Shown: in pieces, positions 1 through 5,588 of the stretch | Numbering within the stretch: position 1 is the first letter of the stretch | Layout: each line of letters begins with the position of its first letter | Assembly (NCBI GenBank): GCA_910586825.1 | Contig: CAJUJF010000011.1 | Location: forward strand, 1 to 9,189 | DNA from: an uncultured Christensenellaceae bacterium | GTDB taxonomy: Bacteria > Bacillota > Clostridia > Christensenellales > Borkfalkiaceae | Reading direction: 5' to 3' | DNA length: 9,189 bases | Program-made: the position numbers and the translations under genes | The notes under the pieces: model-generated | Databases searched by the model: none | Told to the model about the DNA's origin: nothing | What the model saw: the letters and a program-made list of their open reading frames with translations, nothing else

Positions 1-20
1 AACTTTTTTCATGGACACCG

Positions 21-49
21 TTGACAAAGAACCGACATGATGCTATAAT
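21..49 (+). promoter_or_regulatory. Sigma-A promoter of the small lipoprotein gene
   Basis: A -35 box TTGACA (21-26) and a -10 box TATAAT (44-49) are separated by exactly 17 bp, so this is a perfect match to the housekeeping consensus. Transcription should begin near 56, leaving a leader of only about 14 nt before the ATG at 70. That leader is essentially just the ribosome binding site. High constitutive expression is inferred; no operator-like inverted repeat is visible around the boxes. Confidence 0.9.
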
Positions 50-69
50 CGGTTCAATGAGAGGTGATT

Positions 70-612
70 ATGAAGCGGAAAATATTGTCTGCAATCACAG
101 TCGGCGTTTTGACGGTCGGTGCATTCGGGTGCCTTGCGGGGTGCGGAACGGAAACTTCTCCGGAAATCTTTTATCCGGTTCAAGGGACGGTCATGCAGGT
201 CAAAGACGTAAAGGCGGTTCAAAGCGGCAATCGCCGTACGAATTCTTTCGACGCCGTTATTCAGTCCGCTTCGGGGTTGCAAGCGTTTCTCGAAGAGTAT
301 CCCGACGACGCCGAAGCGTTCGGCGGCTATTCGGTTTCCGCAGACGAATCCCTTTTCGTCATGTACCGTTTGCGTCCTTTTTCGGATGAACACGGTTACG
401 CGATTCAATCGCTGCAACAAAAAGACGCCGAATTGTTTGTCTATGTGTCCTATTACGGCGGGACGGATACCGCAATGATGCCTGTTTTGATCATTGCCAA
501 AACGGAGCGTTTAAACGGAATTTCGTCGGTGGACGCGACCTTTCAAGGGCTATCTTTCGAAACGGACGAATACCGCGAAAATACCGTCGGCACGGTCCGC
601 ATTTACAATTAA
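70..612 (+). CDS. Small secreted lipoprotein, possibly PrcB-like
   Basis: A 180-residue protein that I do not firmly recognise. The N-terminus is a lipoprotein signal peptide: MKRK, a hydrophobic stretch over residues 5-20, then the lipobox LAGC with the lipidated cysteine at residue 25, so the mature protein should be anchored on the outer face of the membrane. I chose the ATG at 70 rather than the in-frame GTG at 64 because the GTG lies inside the ribosome binding site (GAGGTG, 61-66). The mature part is mostly alternating polar and hydrophobic residues, suggesting a beta-rich fold. The stretch from about residue 95 to 145 (FVMYRLRP, GYAIQSL, LFVYVSYY, then MMPVLIIAK) loosely recalls the C-terminal domain of PrcB-type lipoproteins, but this is a resemblance by eye only. 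It is apparently monocistronic, with its own promoter and a terminator directly after the stop. Confidence 0.85.
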   Translation: MKRKILSAITVGVLTVGAFGCLAGCGTETSPEIFYPVQGTVMQVKDVKAVQSGNRRTNSFDAVIQSASGLQAFLEEYPDDAEAFGGYSVSADESLFVMYRLRPFSDEHGYAIQSLQQKDAELFVYVSYYGGTDTAMMPVLIIAKTERLNGISSVDATFQGLSFETDEYRENTVGTVRIYN

Positions 613-620
613 AACATAAT

Positions 621-654
621 AAGCGGCGGCTTCGGAATTCCGAAACCGCCGCTT
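621..654. terminator. Hairpin terminator between convergent genes
   Basis: A 9-bp GC-rich stem (621-629 with 646-654) continues past one C/A mismatch into an inner TTCGG/CCGAA stem with an AATT loop. It sits between the stop of the lipoprotein gene (612) and the stop of the ferritin gene (671), which run toward each other. The T-rich tail is short on the + strand (CTTTCATAA) and T/A-rich on the - strand (TTATTATGTTTT), so it is probably a bidirectional terminator, better formed for the ferritin transcript. Confidence 0.8.
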
Positions 655-670
655 TCATAACGGATTTGTT

Positions 671-1189
671 TTACATGGCGGGACCGGTCGCGGAAGGCGT
701 GTAGACCCGCGCGGCGAGTTCCTGATTCAGCGAGTAAAGCCCTTTGGCGTCATACCCGTACAGCTCCATTTTCTTGATCATGTCTTCGGCGTTCTTTTCT
801 TCCTCGCCCTGTTCCTTGATGAACCAATCGAGAAATTGCATGGTTTTAAAGTCCTTCGCAGAAAAGGCTTCGGCGTAGATGTCGTTGATGAGCGCGGTAA
901 CGTACTGTTCGTGTTCATAGCCCGCCTTTAACGGATCGATCGTGTTTTCGAAAACTTTCACGGGTTTTTCGATTTCGTCGAAAATGACGCGCAAACCGTT
1001 GTCGATCAGGTATCTGCGCATCATCATGGCGTGATCTCTCTCTTCCTGCGCCTGAACCTCGTACCAATGCGCAAACCCGTCCAATCCCTCCGCGGCATAG
1101 TAATTGGCGAAGTCGAGATAGAGGTATGCGGAATAGAGTTCTTTGTTCACCTGGTTATTGATCATCGTTGCGATTTTTTTCTGTAACAT
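671..1189 (-). CDS. ftnA: Bacterial non-haem ferritin
   Basis: A 172-residue iron-storage ferritin that oxidises Fe(II) at an intrasubunit di-iron site and stores ferric mineral inside a 24-subunit cytoplasmic shell. The ligand set matches the Escherichia coli FtnA numbering exactly: Glu17 (KELYSAY), Glu49/Glu50 and His53 (QEERDHA), Glu94 (YEHEQY), Glu126/Gln127 and Glu129/Glu130 (KEQGEEE). Both the A and B ferroxidase sites and the C-site glutamates are therefore present. Length is normal for the family (about 165-175), and there is no haem-ligand Met at position 52 (Asp52 instead), which argues against bacterioferritin. The ATG at 1189 follows a good GAGGTG ribosome binding site. It has its own promoter and looks monocistronic. 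No Fur-box-like palindrome is obvious upstream. The C-terminal tail after about residue 160 is Ala/Ser/Thr/Pro-rich and probably flexible. Confidence 0.97.
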   Translation of the reverse strand: MLQKKIATMINNQVNKELYSAYLYLDFANYYAAEGLDGFAHWYEVQAQEERDHAMMMRRYLIDNGLRVIFDEIEKPVKVFENTIDPLKAGYEHEQYVTALINDIYAEAFSAKDFKTMQFLDWFIKEQGEEEKNAEDMIKKMELYGYDAKGLYSLNQELAARVYTPSATGPAM

Positions 1190-1214
1190 GTTTCACCTCG
1201 TAAATTATGTTTCC

Positions 1215-1243
1215 ATTATAACGCGTTTCGGTCGAAAAAGCAA
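1215..1243 (-). promoter_or_regulatory. Sigma-A promoter of the ferritin gene
   Basis: Read on the minus strand, TTGCTT (1238-1243) and TATAAT (1215-1220) are 17 bp apart. The -10 box is perfect and the -35 matches four of six consensus bases or fewer. The predicted start near 1208 gives a leader of about 20 nt containing only the ribosome binding site. Confidence 0.8.
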
Positions 1244-1255
1244 GACATAAACGCA

Positions 1256-1293
1256 AAATTTTAAAACGCCCGTCGGCTGTATTCCGACGGGCG
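1256..1293 (-). terminator. Intrinsic terminator downstream of SRP RNA
   Basis: A perfect 10-bp GC-rich inverted repeat (1267-1276 with 1284-1293, 7-nt loop) is followed on the minus strand by GTTTTAAAATTTT. It lies just after the 3' end of the SRP RNA and before the ferritin promoter, so it probably ends the SRP RNA precursor transcript. The mature 3' end would then be produced by trimming. Confidence 0.85.
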
Positions 1294-1309
1294 ATCGCGT
1301 ACAAAAAAA

Positions 1310-1574
1310 CTGTGAGTGCTTTTTTTGTTGACGCATACCGAAGCGGTAACACGGCAGGTGACTCCGACAAAGCTACCTTATGGCACACGCACGGCTCCGT
1401 TTAGCGCTGCTGCATCCCTGCCCTGACGCGGTTCGCGGACGCACGTTGCATAAGACCTTGTTATCAACATTCCTTACCGTGTGCGGCCTTCCACACACGA
1501 CACCGAGAAAAGCTTTCGGCTCTGCTATAGCGGATTGCAGATACAGGGCACCGCTAACTCCCCGCCTATCACAG
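1310..1574 (-). ncRNA. ffs: Signal recognition particle RNA, large Bacillus type
   Basis: This is the RNA scaffold of the SRP, which with Ffh binds signal sequences on translating ribosomes and delivers them to FtsY at the membrane. On the minus strand the 5' part carries the Alu-domain signature GCGGGGAGUUAGCGGUGCCC followed by CUGCAAUCCGCU, nearly identical to the Bacillus subtilis scRNA. A helix-6 hairpin (CGUGUGUGG with CCGCACACG, loop AAGG) follows. The S domain has the conserved Ffh-binding loop GUCAGG...AGCAGC closed by a GGGA tetraloop (1415-1418); GGAA is the commonest sequence there. The ends pair as CUGUGA (1569-1574) with UCACAG (1310-1315), and a run of seven U follows the 3' strand (1303-1309). 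The resulting length of about 265 nt agrees with the roughly 270 nt of the Bacillus RNA. The ends are inferred from pairing and could be off by several bases. It lies 60 bp downstream of rqcH on the same strand. Confidence 0.96.
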
Positions 1575-1581
1575 CGAATAC

Positions 1582-1610
1582 AGTATACCGCAAATCCCGA
1601 AATAAATCAA
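1582..1610 (-). promoter_or_regulatory. Sigma-A promoter of SRP RNA
   Basis: On the minus strand TTGATT (1605-1610) and TATACT (1582-1587) are spaced 17 bp apart, and the predicted start falls at about 1574-1576, exactly at the 5' end of the paired SRP RNA. The promoter fits into the short gap after the rqcH stop at 1634. No terminator is visible between rqcH and this promoter, so some rqcH transcripts may read through into SRP RNA. Confidence 0.88.
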
Positions 1611-1633
1611 GCGTTTTTGCCGATCGGGCGCGA

Positions 1634-3265
1634 TCAATCTTCGGCGGGCGAAACCAGCACCGTTTTATAGTCGCTGTAAGTCACGAAACCCGCTTTCGCC
1701 TTGGGCGGTTTTTTTACGTATTTGAGTTTGCAGTGGTCCACGGGAATCCGGTCGCCGTTTCCGTCGGAATACTTCGCGCAGATCCCCGCGGCAAACAGCA
1801 GCGTCTCTTCGGGAACGGACCTGCCTTCCGTCCTGATCAGCACGTGACAGGAATGATATTTCTGCGCGTGCAGCCAGATATCTTCGGGCGCGCCCGTTTT
1901 CAGCAACTTGTCGTTTTGCAGATTGTTTCTGCCCGCAAAGATGCGGAATCCCGCTTTTTCGTAGGCGCGGAAAGGGATTTCCGCTTTCTTTTTCCGCGTT
2001 TTTTCCTGCGGCGCTTTCAGGATCCCCGCTGCGCCGAGTTCTTCTTCCGCGCATTTCAGATCGTCCGCGGTGCTTGCGGAAGTGACCGCCGCGCGCAGGC
2101 TTTGCAGATAATCGAGTTCTTCGCGCGCTTCTTGCTCCTGCGGGATCAGCGCTTCGAGCGTACGTTTTTGTTTGCGGTATTTTTTGAAATAATTCTGCGC
2201 GTTTTGCGCGGGCGTAATTCGGCTGTCCAACGCAATTTTCAAAGGCGCGCCGCCGTAAAAGTTTTCCAGCTCGCAGGCGTCGAGTCCGCGTTCGAGGCGA
2301 TATAGATTCGCCGTCAGCAGTTCACCTTTCACGCGGAGTTCTTCCGTGTTTTCGCATTCGCGGCGTTTGTCGAGAATTTGACCGAGCCGCTTTTCGTGTT
2401 TTTTGACGGAGGCGTTGATCGCCGAAAGCAAACGGCGGGATAGTTCTTCGAATTCTTTGATCGCCCGTTTGTCGCGGTAAAACGCCGTCTGCGCTTCCGA
2501 AAGCGTTGCATAGGGGATCGCGCCCGTCACGGAATAGGCGTAAAAATCGACGGGCTTTCCCTCGCGGCGCAACACGCACGGCGCCGTCGGGGAACGGAAG
2601 ATAAAGTTGGACACGTGTTTCGCATAGTCGCCGCCGCGGTAGGTTTCCGCGATTTTCTCCGCGGTTGCGGGCGCGAGTCCCGACACTTTGAGAAACAGCG
2701 CGCGCGGATCTCCTTCGAAGCCGGTAAGGGCGGTTCGGAGCGCGGAAAAGTCCTGCGGATCCGCTTTGTCCTGCGGCGCGGGAAGCGCGTATTTCGCGCC
2801 CGCAAAGATCATGCGTTTGCAGTTTTCGTCAATCGAGGTGGTCTTCATCGCGCCGAGAATGGTTCCGTTTTCGGTGAGGATCAGGTTGGAATACTTCCCC
2901 ATGATCTCCGCATAAAGGATCCGTTCGCAGGACGAGAAGTCGGAAACGCATGCCAGACGGAACCGGTAAATGCGTTCGAAACCCACCGTTTCCACCGCAA
3001 GGATTTCCGCGCTTTGCAGGTGTTTGCGTAACAGCATGCAAAAATTCGGCGCGACAAGGGGGTTTTCTCGGTCGTTTTCCGTAAAATACACGCCGCATTC
3101 GGAGGCGTTTACGTTCAGAATTAGTTTCACCGTTTCTTTTCCCGTGTAGATGATCAGGGAAAGCTCTTCGCGGGAGGGCTGGTTGATGCGGTTGATTCTT
3201 CCGCCCGCGAGCGTTCCGTTCAGTTCGGCGGCGTTGCGGCGGATGGTAAATGCGTCTTGCGGCAC
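1634..3265 (-). CDS. rqcH: Rqc2 homologue RqcH (NFACT family), Ala-tailing factor
   Basis: A 543-residue NFACT protein; the B. subtilis homologue is about 570. It is known to bind 50S subunits carrying stalled peptidyl-tRNA, recruit tRNA-Ala, and extend the chain with a C-terminal alanine tail. Older annotations call it fibronectin-binding protein. The NFACT-N domain covers residues 1 to about 145, with GGRINRINQP (21-30), FCMLLRKHL (75-83) and EIMGKYSN (120-127). A helix-hairpin-helix part lies near 185-235, a coiled-coil arm near 265-430, and the NFACT-R domain at 435-540 with NNLQND (447-452), DIWLH (462-466), HVLIR (474-478) and GFVTY (526-530). The Asp-Arg pair needed for tRNA handling (D97 R98 in B. 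subtilis) reads Glu97-Arg98 here. The start is GTG, preceded by GAGG eight bases upstream, and the reading Met-Pro-Gln-Asp aligns with known N-termini. It is divergent from tig and followed by SRP RNA. Confidence 0.95.
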   Translation of the reverse strand: MPQDAFTIRRNAAELNGTLAGGRINRINQPSREELSLIIYTGKETVKLILNVNASECGVYFTENDRENPLVAPNFCMLLRKHLQSAEILAVETVGFERIYRFRLACVSDFSSCERILYAEIMGKYSNLILTENGTILGAMKTTSIDENCKRMIFAGAKYALPAPQDKADPQDFSALRTALTGFEGDPRALFLKVSGLAPATAEKIAETYRGGDYAKHVSNFIFRSPTAPCVLRREGKPVDFYAYSVTGAIPYATLSEAQTAFYRDKRAIKEFEELSRRLLSAINASVKKHEKRLGQILDKRRECENTEELRVKGELLTANLYRLERGLDACELENFYGGAPLKIALDSRITPAQNAQNYFKKYRKQKRTLEALIPQEQEAREELDYLQSLRAAVTSASTADDLKCAEEELGAAGILKAPQEKTRKKKAEIPFRAYEKAGFRIFAGRNNLQNDKLLKTGAPEDIWLHAQKYHSCHVLIRTEGRSVPEETLLFAAGICAKYSDGNGDRIPVDHCKLKYVKKPPKAKAGFVTYSDYKTVLVSPAED

Positions 3266-3322
3266 GGTTTTTTCCTCGTTTGCGCGCGGGGTTCAAACGG
3301 ATCGCTTTCGCGCGCATCTTGA

Positions 3323-3351
3323 ATTATAAACCAAAAAACCAAAATTGTAAA
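3323..3351 (-). promoter_or_regulatory. Sigma-A promoter of rqcH
   Basis: On the minus strand TTTACA (3346-3351) and a perfect TATAAT (3323-3328) are separated by 17 bp rich in T. The predicted start is near 3316, giving a leader of about 50 nt to the GTG start. It stands back to back with the candidate tig promoter, with only nine bases between the two -35 boxes. Confidence 0.85.
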
Positions 3352-3360
3352 TAAAAACGC

Positions 3361-3389
3361 TTTCCTTTTGGCGGGCGATATGGTAAAAT
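3361..3389 (+). promoter_or_regulatory. Probable extended -10 promoter of tig-clpP-clpX
   Basis: The -10 box TAAAAT (3384-3389) is preceded by TG one base upstream (TGGTAAAAT), the extended -10 form. The best -35 candidate at 17 bp, TTTCCT (3361-3366), is poor, which is common when the extended -10 is present. The predicted start near 3396 gives a leader of about 38 nt. No CtsR-type heptad repeat or CIRCE element is visible between here and the tig start, so the operon does not show the heat-shock operators seen at some Firmicutes clp genes. Confidence 0.6.
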
Positions 3390-3433
3390 ATAGCGTACGA
3401 AATTATCAACACGAACGGTAGAGGAGTAAAAAA

Positions 3434-4933
3434 ATGAAGTACGAAGTTGCAACTGCCGAAAAAAGCACGGTAAAAATCACAATGACCTTTAACGCCGAAG
3501 AATGGGCGCAGGCAAACGACAAAGCTTATCTTGCAAACAGAAAAAAATACGCGGTAAACGGATTCCGAAAGGGAAAAGTGCCTAAGCACGTACTTGAACT
3601 CTATTACGGAAAGGGGCTGTTTTACGAAGACGCGCTGAACGGCTTGTTCGCCGAACACTACGGCAAGATCCTTGACGCGGAAAAAGGCAAGTTTACTTCG
3701 GTCGGAGATCCGTCTCTTTCGGTGGAAGATCTTACGGACGAAAAAGTCGTGCTCGTCGCGAATACGCCCGTGAAGCCGGACGTGAAAATCGGGCAGTACA
3801 AGGGTATAAAAATCAACAAATTTGAATATACTGTTACGGACGCCGACGTGGCGGCGGATATCGAATCCACCCGCGAACGCGTTGCGGAAAAAGGTCCCGC
3901 GGAGGACCGTCCCGCACAGTTGAAAGACGTTGCGAATATCGATTTCGTCGGCAAGCTCGACGGCAAGGAATTCGACGGCGGCACGGCGAAGGGTTTCGAT
4001 CTGACGCTCGGCTCCCACCAGTTTATTCCCGGCTTCGAAGAACAGGTCGCGGGCATGAAGGTCGGCGAGACCAAGGATATCGAAGTCACATTCCCCGAAG
4101 ATTATCAGGCGGAGGACCTGAAAGGCAAGAAAGCGATCTTTACCGTTAAGCTGAATCGCCTGACGGAAAACAAGCTTCCCGCGCTTGACGACGCGTTCGC
4201 CAAGAAGATGGGAAGCGAGACGCTGGACGCCTATAAGGCAAAAGTCCGCGAGCGGCTTATCAAGAACGCGGAATCCCGTTCGCGCAACGAGACGGAAGAC
4301 GCGATCCTTACCGAAATCGCAAAGACCGCCGAAGCGGAGATTCCCGAAGCGATGATTTCCCGTCAGGAAGACGTTTCGATGCAGAGAATGGAATACAATC
4401 TCATGTATCAGGGGATCCGCATGGAGGATTACCTCGGCTATATCGGCACGACGAGAGAAGAGTATAAAAAGAATTTCGAAGCGGACGCCCGCCGCACCGT
4501 ATTGCATCAGCTGATCGTCGAAAAGCTGATCGAAACGGAAAAGATCACTGCGACGAAGAAAGAGATCGACGCCAAGATCGCCGAGCAGGCGAAGAGCGTC
4601 GGCAAAGAGGCGGCGGAATATCAAAAGACGATGGATCCCCGTCAGTTCGAATATATCGAAAACGATATCAAAGTGACGAAGCTGTTCGACTTTTTGATGG
4701 CAAACAACGAAATGACGCTTTATAAAGAGGAAAAGAAGGCGGCGGAAAAGCCCGCGGCGAAGAAGTCTGCGCCCAAAGCGGACGGCGAAAAGCCTGCGGC
4801 AAAGAAAGCCGCTCCCAAAGCGGACGGCGAGAAGCCCGTGGCAAAGAAAGCCGCTTCCAAAACGGACGGCGAGAAGTCGGCGGCGAAAAAACCCGCTGCC
4901 AAAAAAACGGCGGAACCCAAGAAAGGAGAATAA
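3434..4933 (+). CDS. tig: Trigger factor, ribosome-associated chaperone and PPIase
   Basis: A 499-residue trigger factor, which binds the ribosome at the tunnel exit, shields nascent chains and catalyses prolyl isomerisation. The N-terminal ribosome-binding loop GFRKGKVP is at 43-50, with Phe44-Arg45-Lys46 at the same positions as in E. coli. An FKBP-type PPIase domain runs from about 160 to 245 (DVANIDFVGKLDG, then QFIPGFEEQVAGM and FPEDY). The helical C-terminal chaperone domain runs to about 430. Beyond that lies a tail of about 68 residues, rich in Lys, Ala, Pro and Glu and built from 14-residue repeats; E. coli trigger factor ends at 432. The tail is in frame and its last codons hold the clpP ribosome binding site, so it is really part of the gene. 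The ATG follows GAGGAG eight bases upstream. First gene of the tig-clpP-clpX operon. Confidence 0.97.
   Translation: MKYEVATAEKSTVKITMTFNAEEWAQANDKAYLANRKKYAVNGFRKGKVPKHVLELYYGKGLFYEDALNGLFAEHYGKILDAEKGKFTSVGDPSLSVEDLTDEKVVLVANTPVKPDVKIGQYKGIKINKFEYTVTDADVAADIESTRERVAEKGPAEDRPAQLKDVANIDFVGKLDGKEFDGGTAKGFDLTLGSHQFIPGFEEQVAGMKVGETKDIEVTFPEDYQAEDLKGKKAIFTVKLNRLTENKLPALDDAFAKKMGSETLDAYKAKVRERLIKNAESRSRNETEDAILTEIAKTAEAEIPEAMISRQEDVSMQRMEYNLMYQGIRMEDYLGYIGTTREEYKKNFEADARRTVLHQLIVEKLIETEKITATKKEIDAKIAEQAKSVGKEAAEYQKTMDPRQFEYIENDIKVTKLFDFLMANNEMTLYKEEKKAAEKPAAKKSAPKADGEKPAAKKAAPKADGEKPVAKKAASKTDGEKSAAKKPAAKKTAEPKKGE
4745..4912 (+). repeat. 42-bp tandem repeats encoding the Lys/Ala tail of trigger factor
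   Basis: Three full 42-bp units (4745-4786, 4787-4828, 4829-4870) and a diverged fourth (4871-4912) encode EKPAAKKSAPKADG, EKPAAKKAAPKADG, EKPVAKKAASKTDG and EKSAAKKPAAKKTA (residues 438-493). The units differ at both synonymous and replacement positions, so the array is not brand new. The composition resembles histone-H1-like basic tails, suggesting an unstructured segment that could contact RNA; that role is inference. Confidence 0.93.
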
Positions 4934-4938
4934 GCGCG

Positions 4939-5532
4939 ATGCAGGAAAAAAACGTTCTTGTGCCTTACGTGGTAGAACGCACTTCCGGCGGCGAACGGAG
5001 TTACGATTTGTACTCCCGCCTTCTGGAAGACAGAATTATTTTTCTGAGCGGTGAGATCGACGACGCGGTTGCGAATACCGTCGTCGCCCAGCTCATTTAT
5101 CTCGAAGGCAAAGATCCCACCAAAGACGTGAGCCTGTACATCAACAGTCCCGGCGGGTCCGTTTCCGCGGGGCTTGCGATCTACGATACGATGAACTATA
5201 TCAAGTGCGACGTGTCTACGATCTGTATCGGGCTTGCCGCATCCATGGGCGCGTTTCTGCTCTCTTCGGGCACGAAGGGAAAGCGCTATGCGTTGAAAAA
5301 CAGCGAGATCATGATCCATCAGCCTCTCGGCGGCGCGCAGGGTCAGGCGAGCGATATCAAAATTCAGGCGGAACACATTCTGCGCATCAAGGAAAAGATG
5401 ACGAAGATTCTTGCCGAGAATACGGGGAGGTCCGTTTCGGAAATCGAAAGGGATACCGACCGCGACAATTATCTTTCCGCCGACGAGGCAAAAGCATACG
5501 GTTTGATCGATAAGGTTTACGAAAAACGGTGA
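4939..5532 (+). CDS. clpP: ATP-dependent Clp protease proteolytic subunit
   Basis: A 197-residue serine peptidase that assembles into a double-heptamer chamber and degrades proteins unfolded and fed in by ClpX or other Clp ATPases. The catalytic triad is complete: Ser102 in ASMGAF, His127 in IHQPLGG and Asp176 in TDRDNY, with the same spacing as in B. subtilis. The oxyanion-side loop SPGGSVSAG is at 70-78. The short N-terminus beginning MQEKNVLVPYVVER is the usual form for Firmicutes, where only a short propeptide is removed. The AAAGGAG ribosome binding site (4922-4928) lies inside the last codons of tig, five bases separate the two genes, and translation is probably coupled. Length and composition are ordinary. 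Confidence 0.98.
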   Translation: MQEKNVLVPYVVERTSGGERSYDLYSRLLEDRIIFLSGEIDDAVANTVVAQLIYLEGKDPTKDVSLYINSPGGSVSAGLAIYDTMNYIKCDVSTICIGLAASMGAFLLSSGTKGKRYALKNSEIMIHQPLGGAQGQASDIKIQAEHILRIKEKMTKILAENTGRSVSEIERDTDRDNYLSADEAKAYGLIDKVYEKR

Positions 5533-5588
5533 TTCACGGAGACGGCGTTTTTCGGCAAGAACGGGCTTTGTGAATATCAGGAGTTTTT

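Noticed and set aside
1611..1640. Small GATCG/CGATC hairpin at the end of rqcH
   Set aside because: The stem has five pairs and lacks a U-tract, so I do not call a terminator for rqcH.
1155..1670. Open frames on both strands across the SRP RNA region
   Set aside because: They cover the conserved RNA, have no ribosome binding site of note, and the RNA match with its own promoter and terminator explains the sequence.
3293..4624. A 443-codon open frame antisense to trigger factor
   Set aside because: It lies opposite a clearly conserved gene; the GC-rich third-position pattern of tig leaves its complement open. The translation shows no family motifs.
5533..5574. TTCAC...GTGAA inverted ends in the clpP-clpX gap
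   Set aside because: Only five or six bases pair around a long, poorly paired interior and no T-run follows, so it is not a convincing terminator or attenuator.
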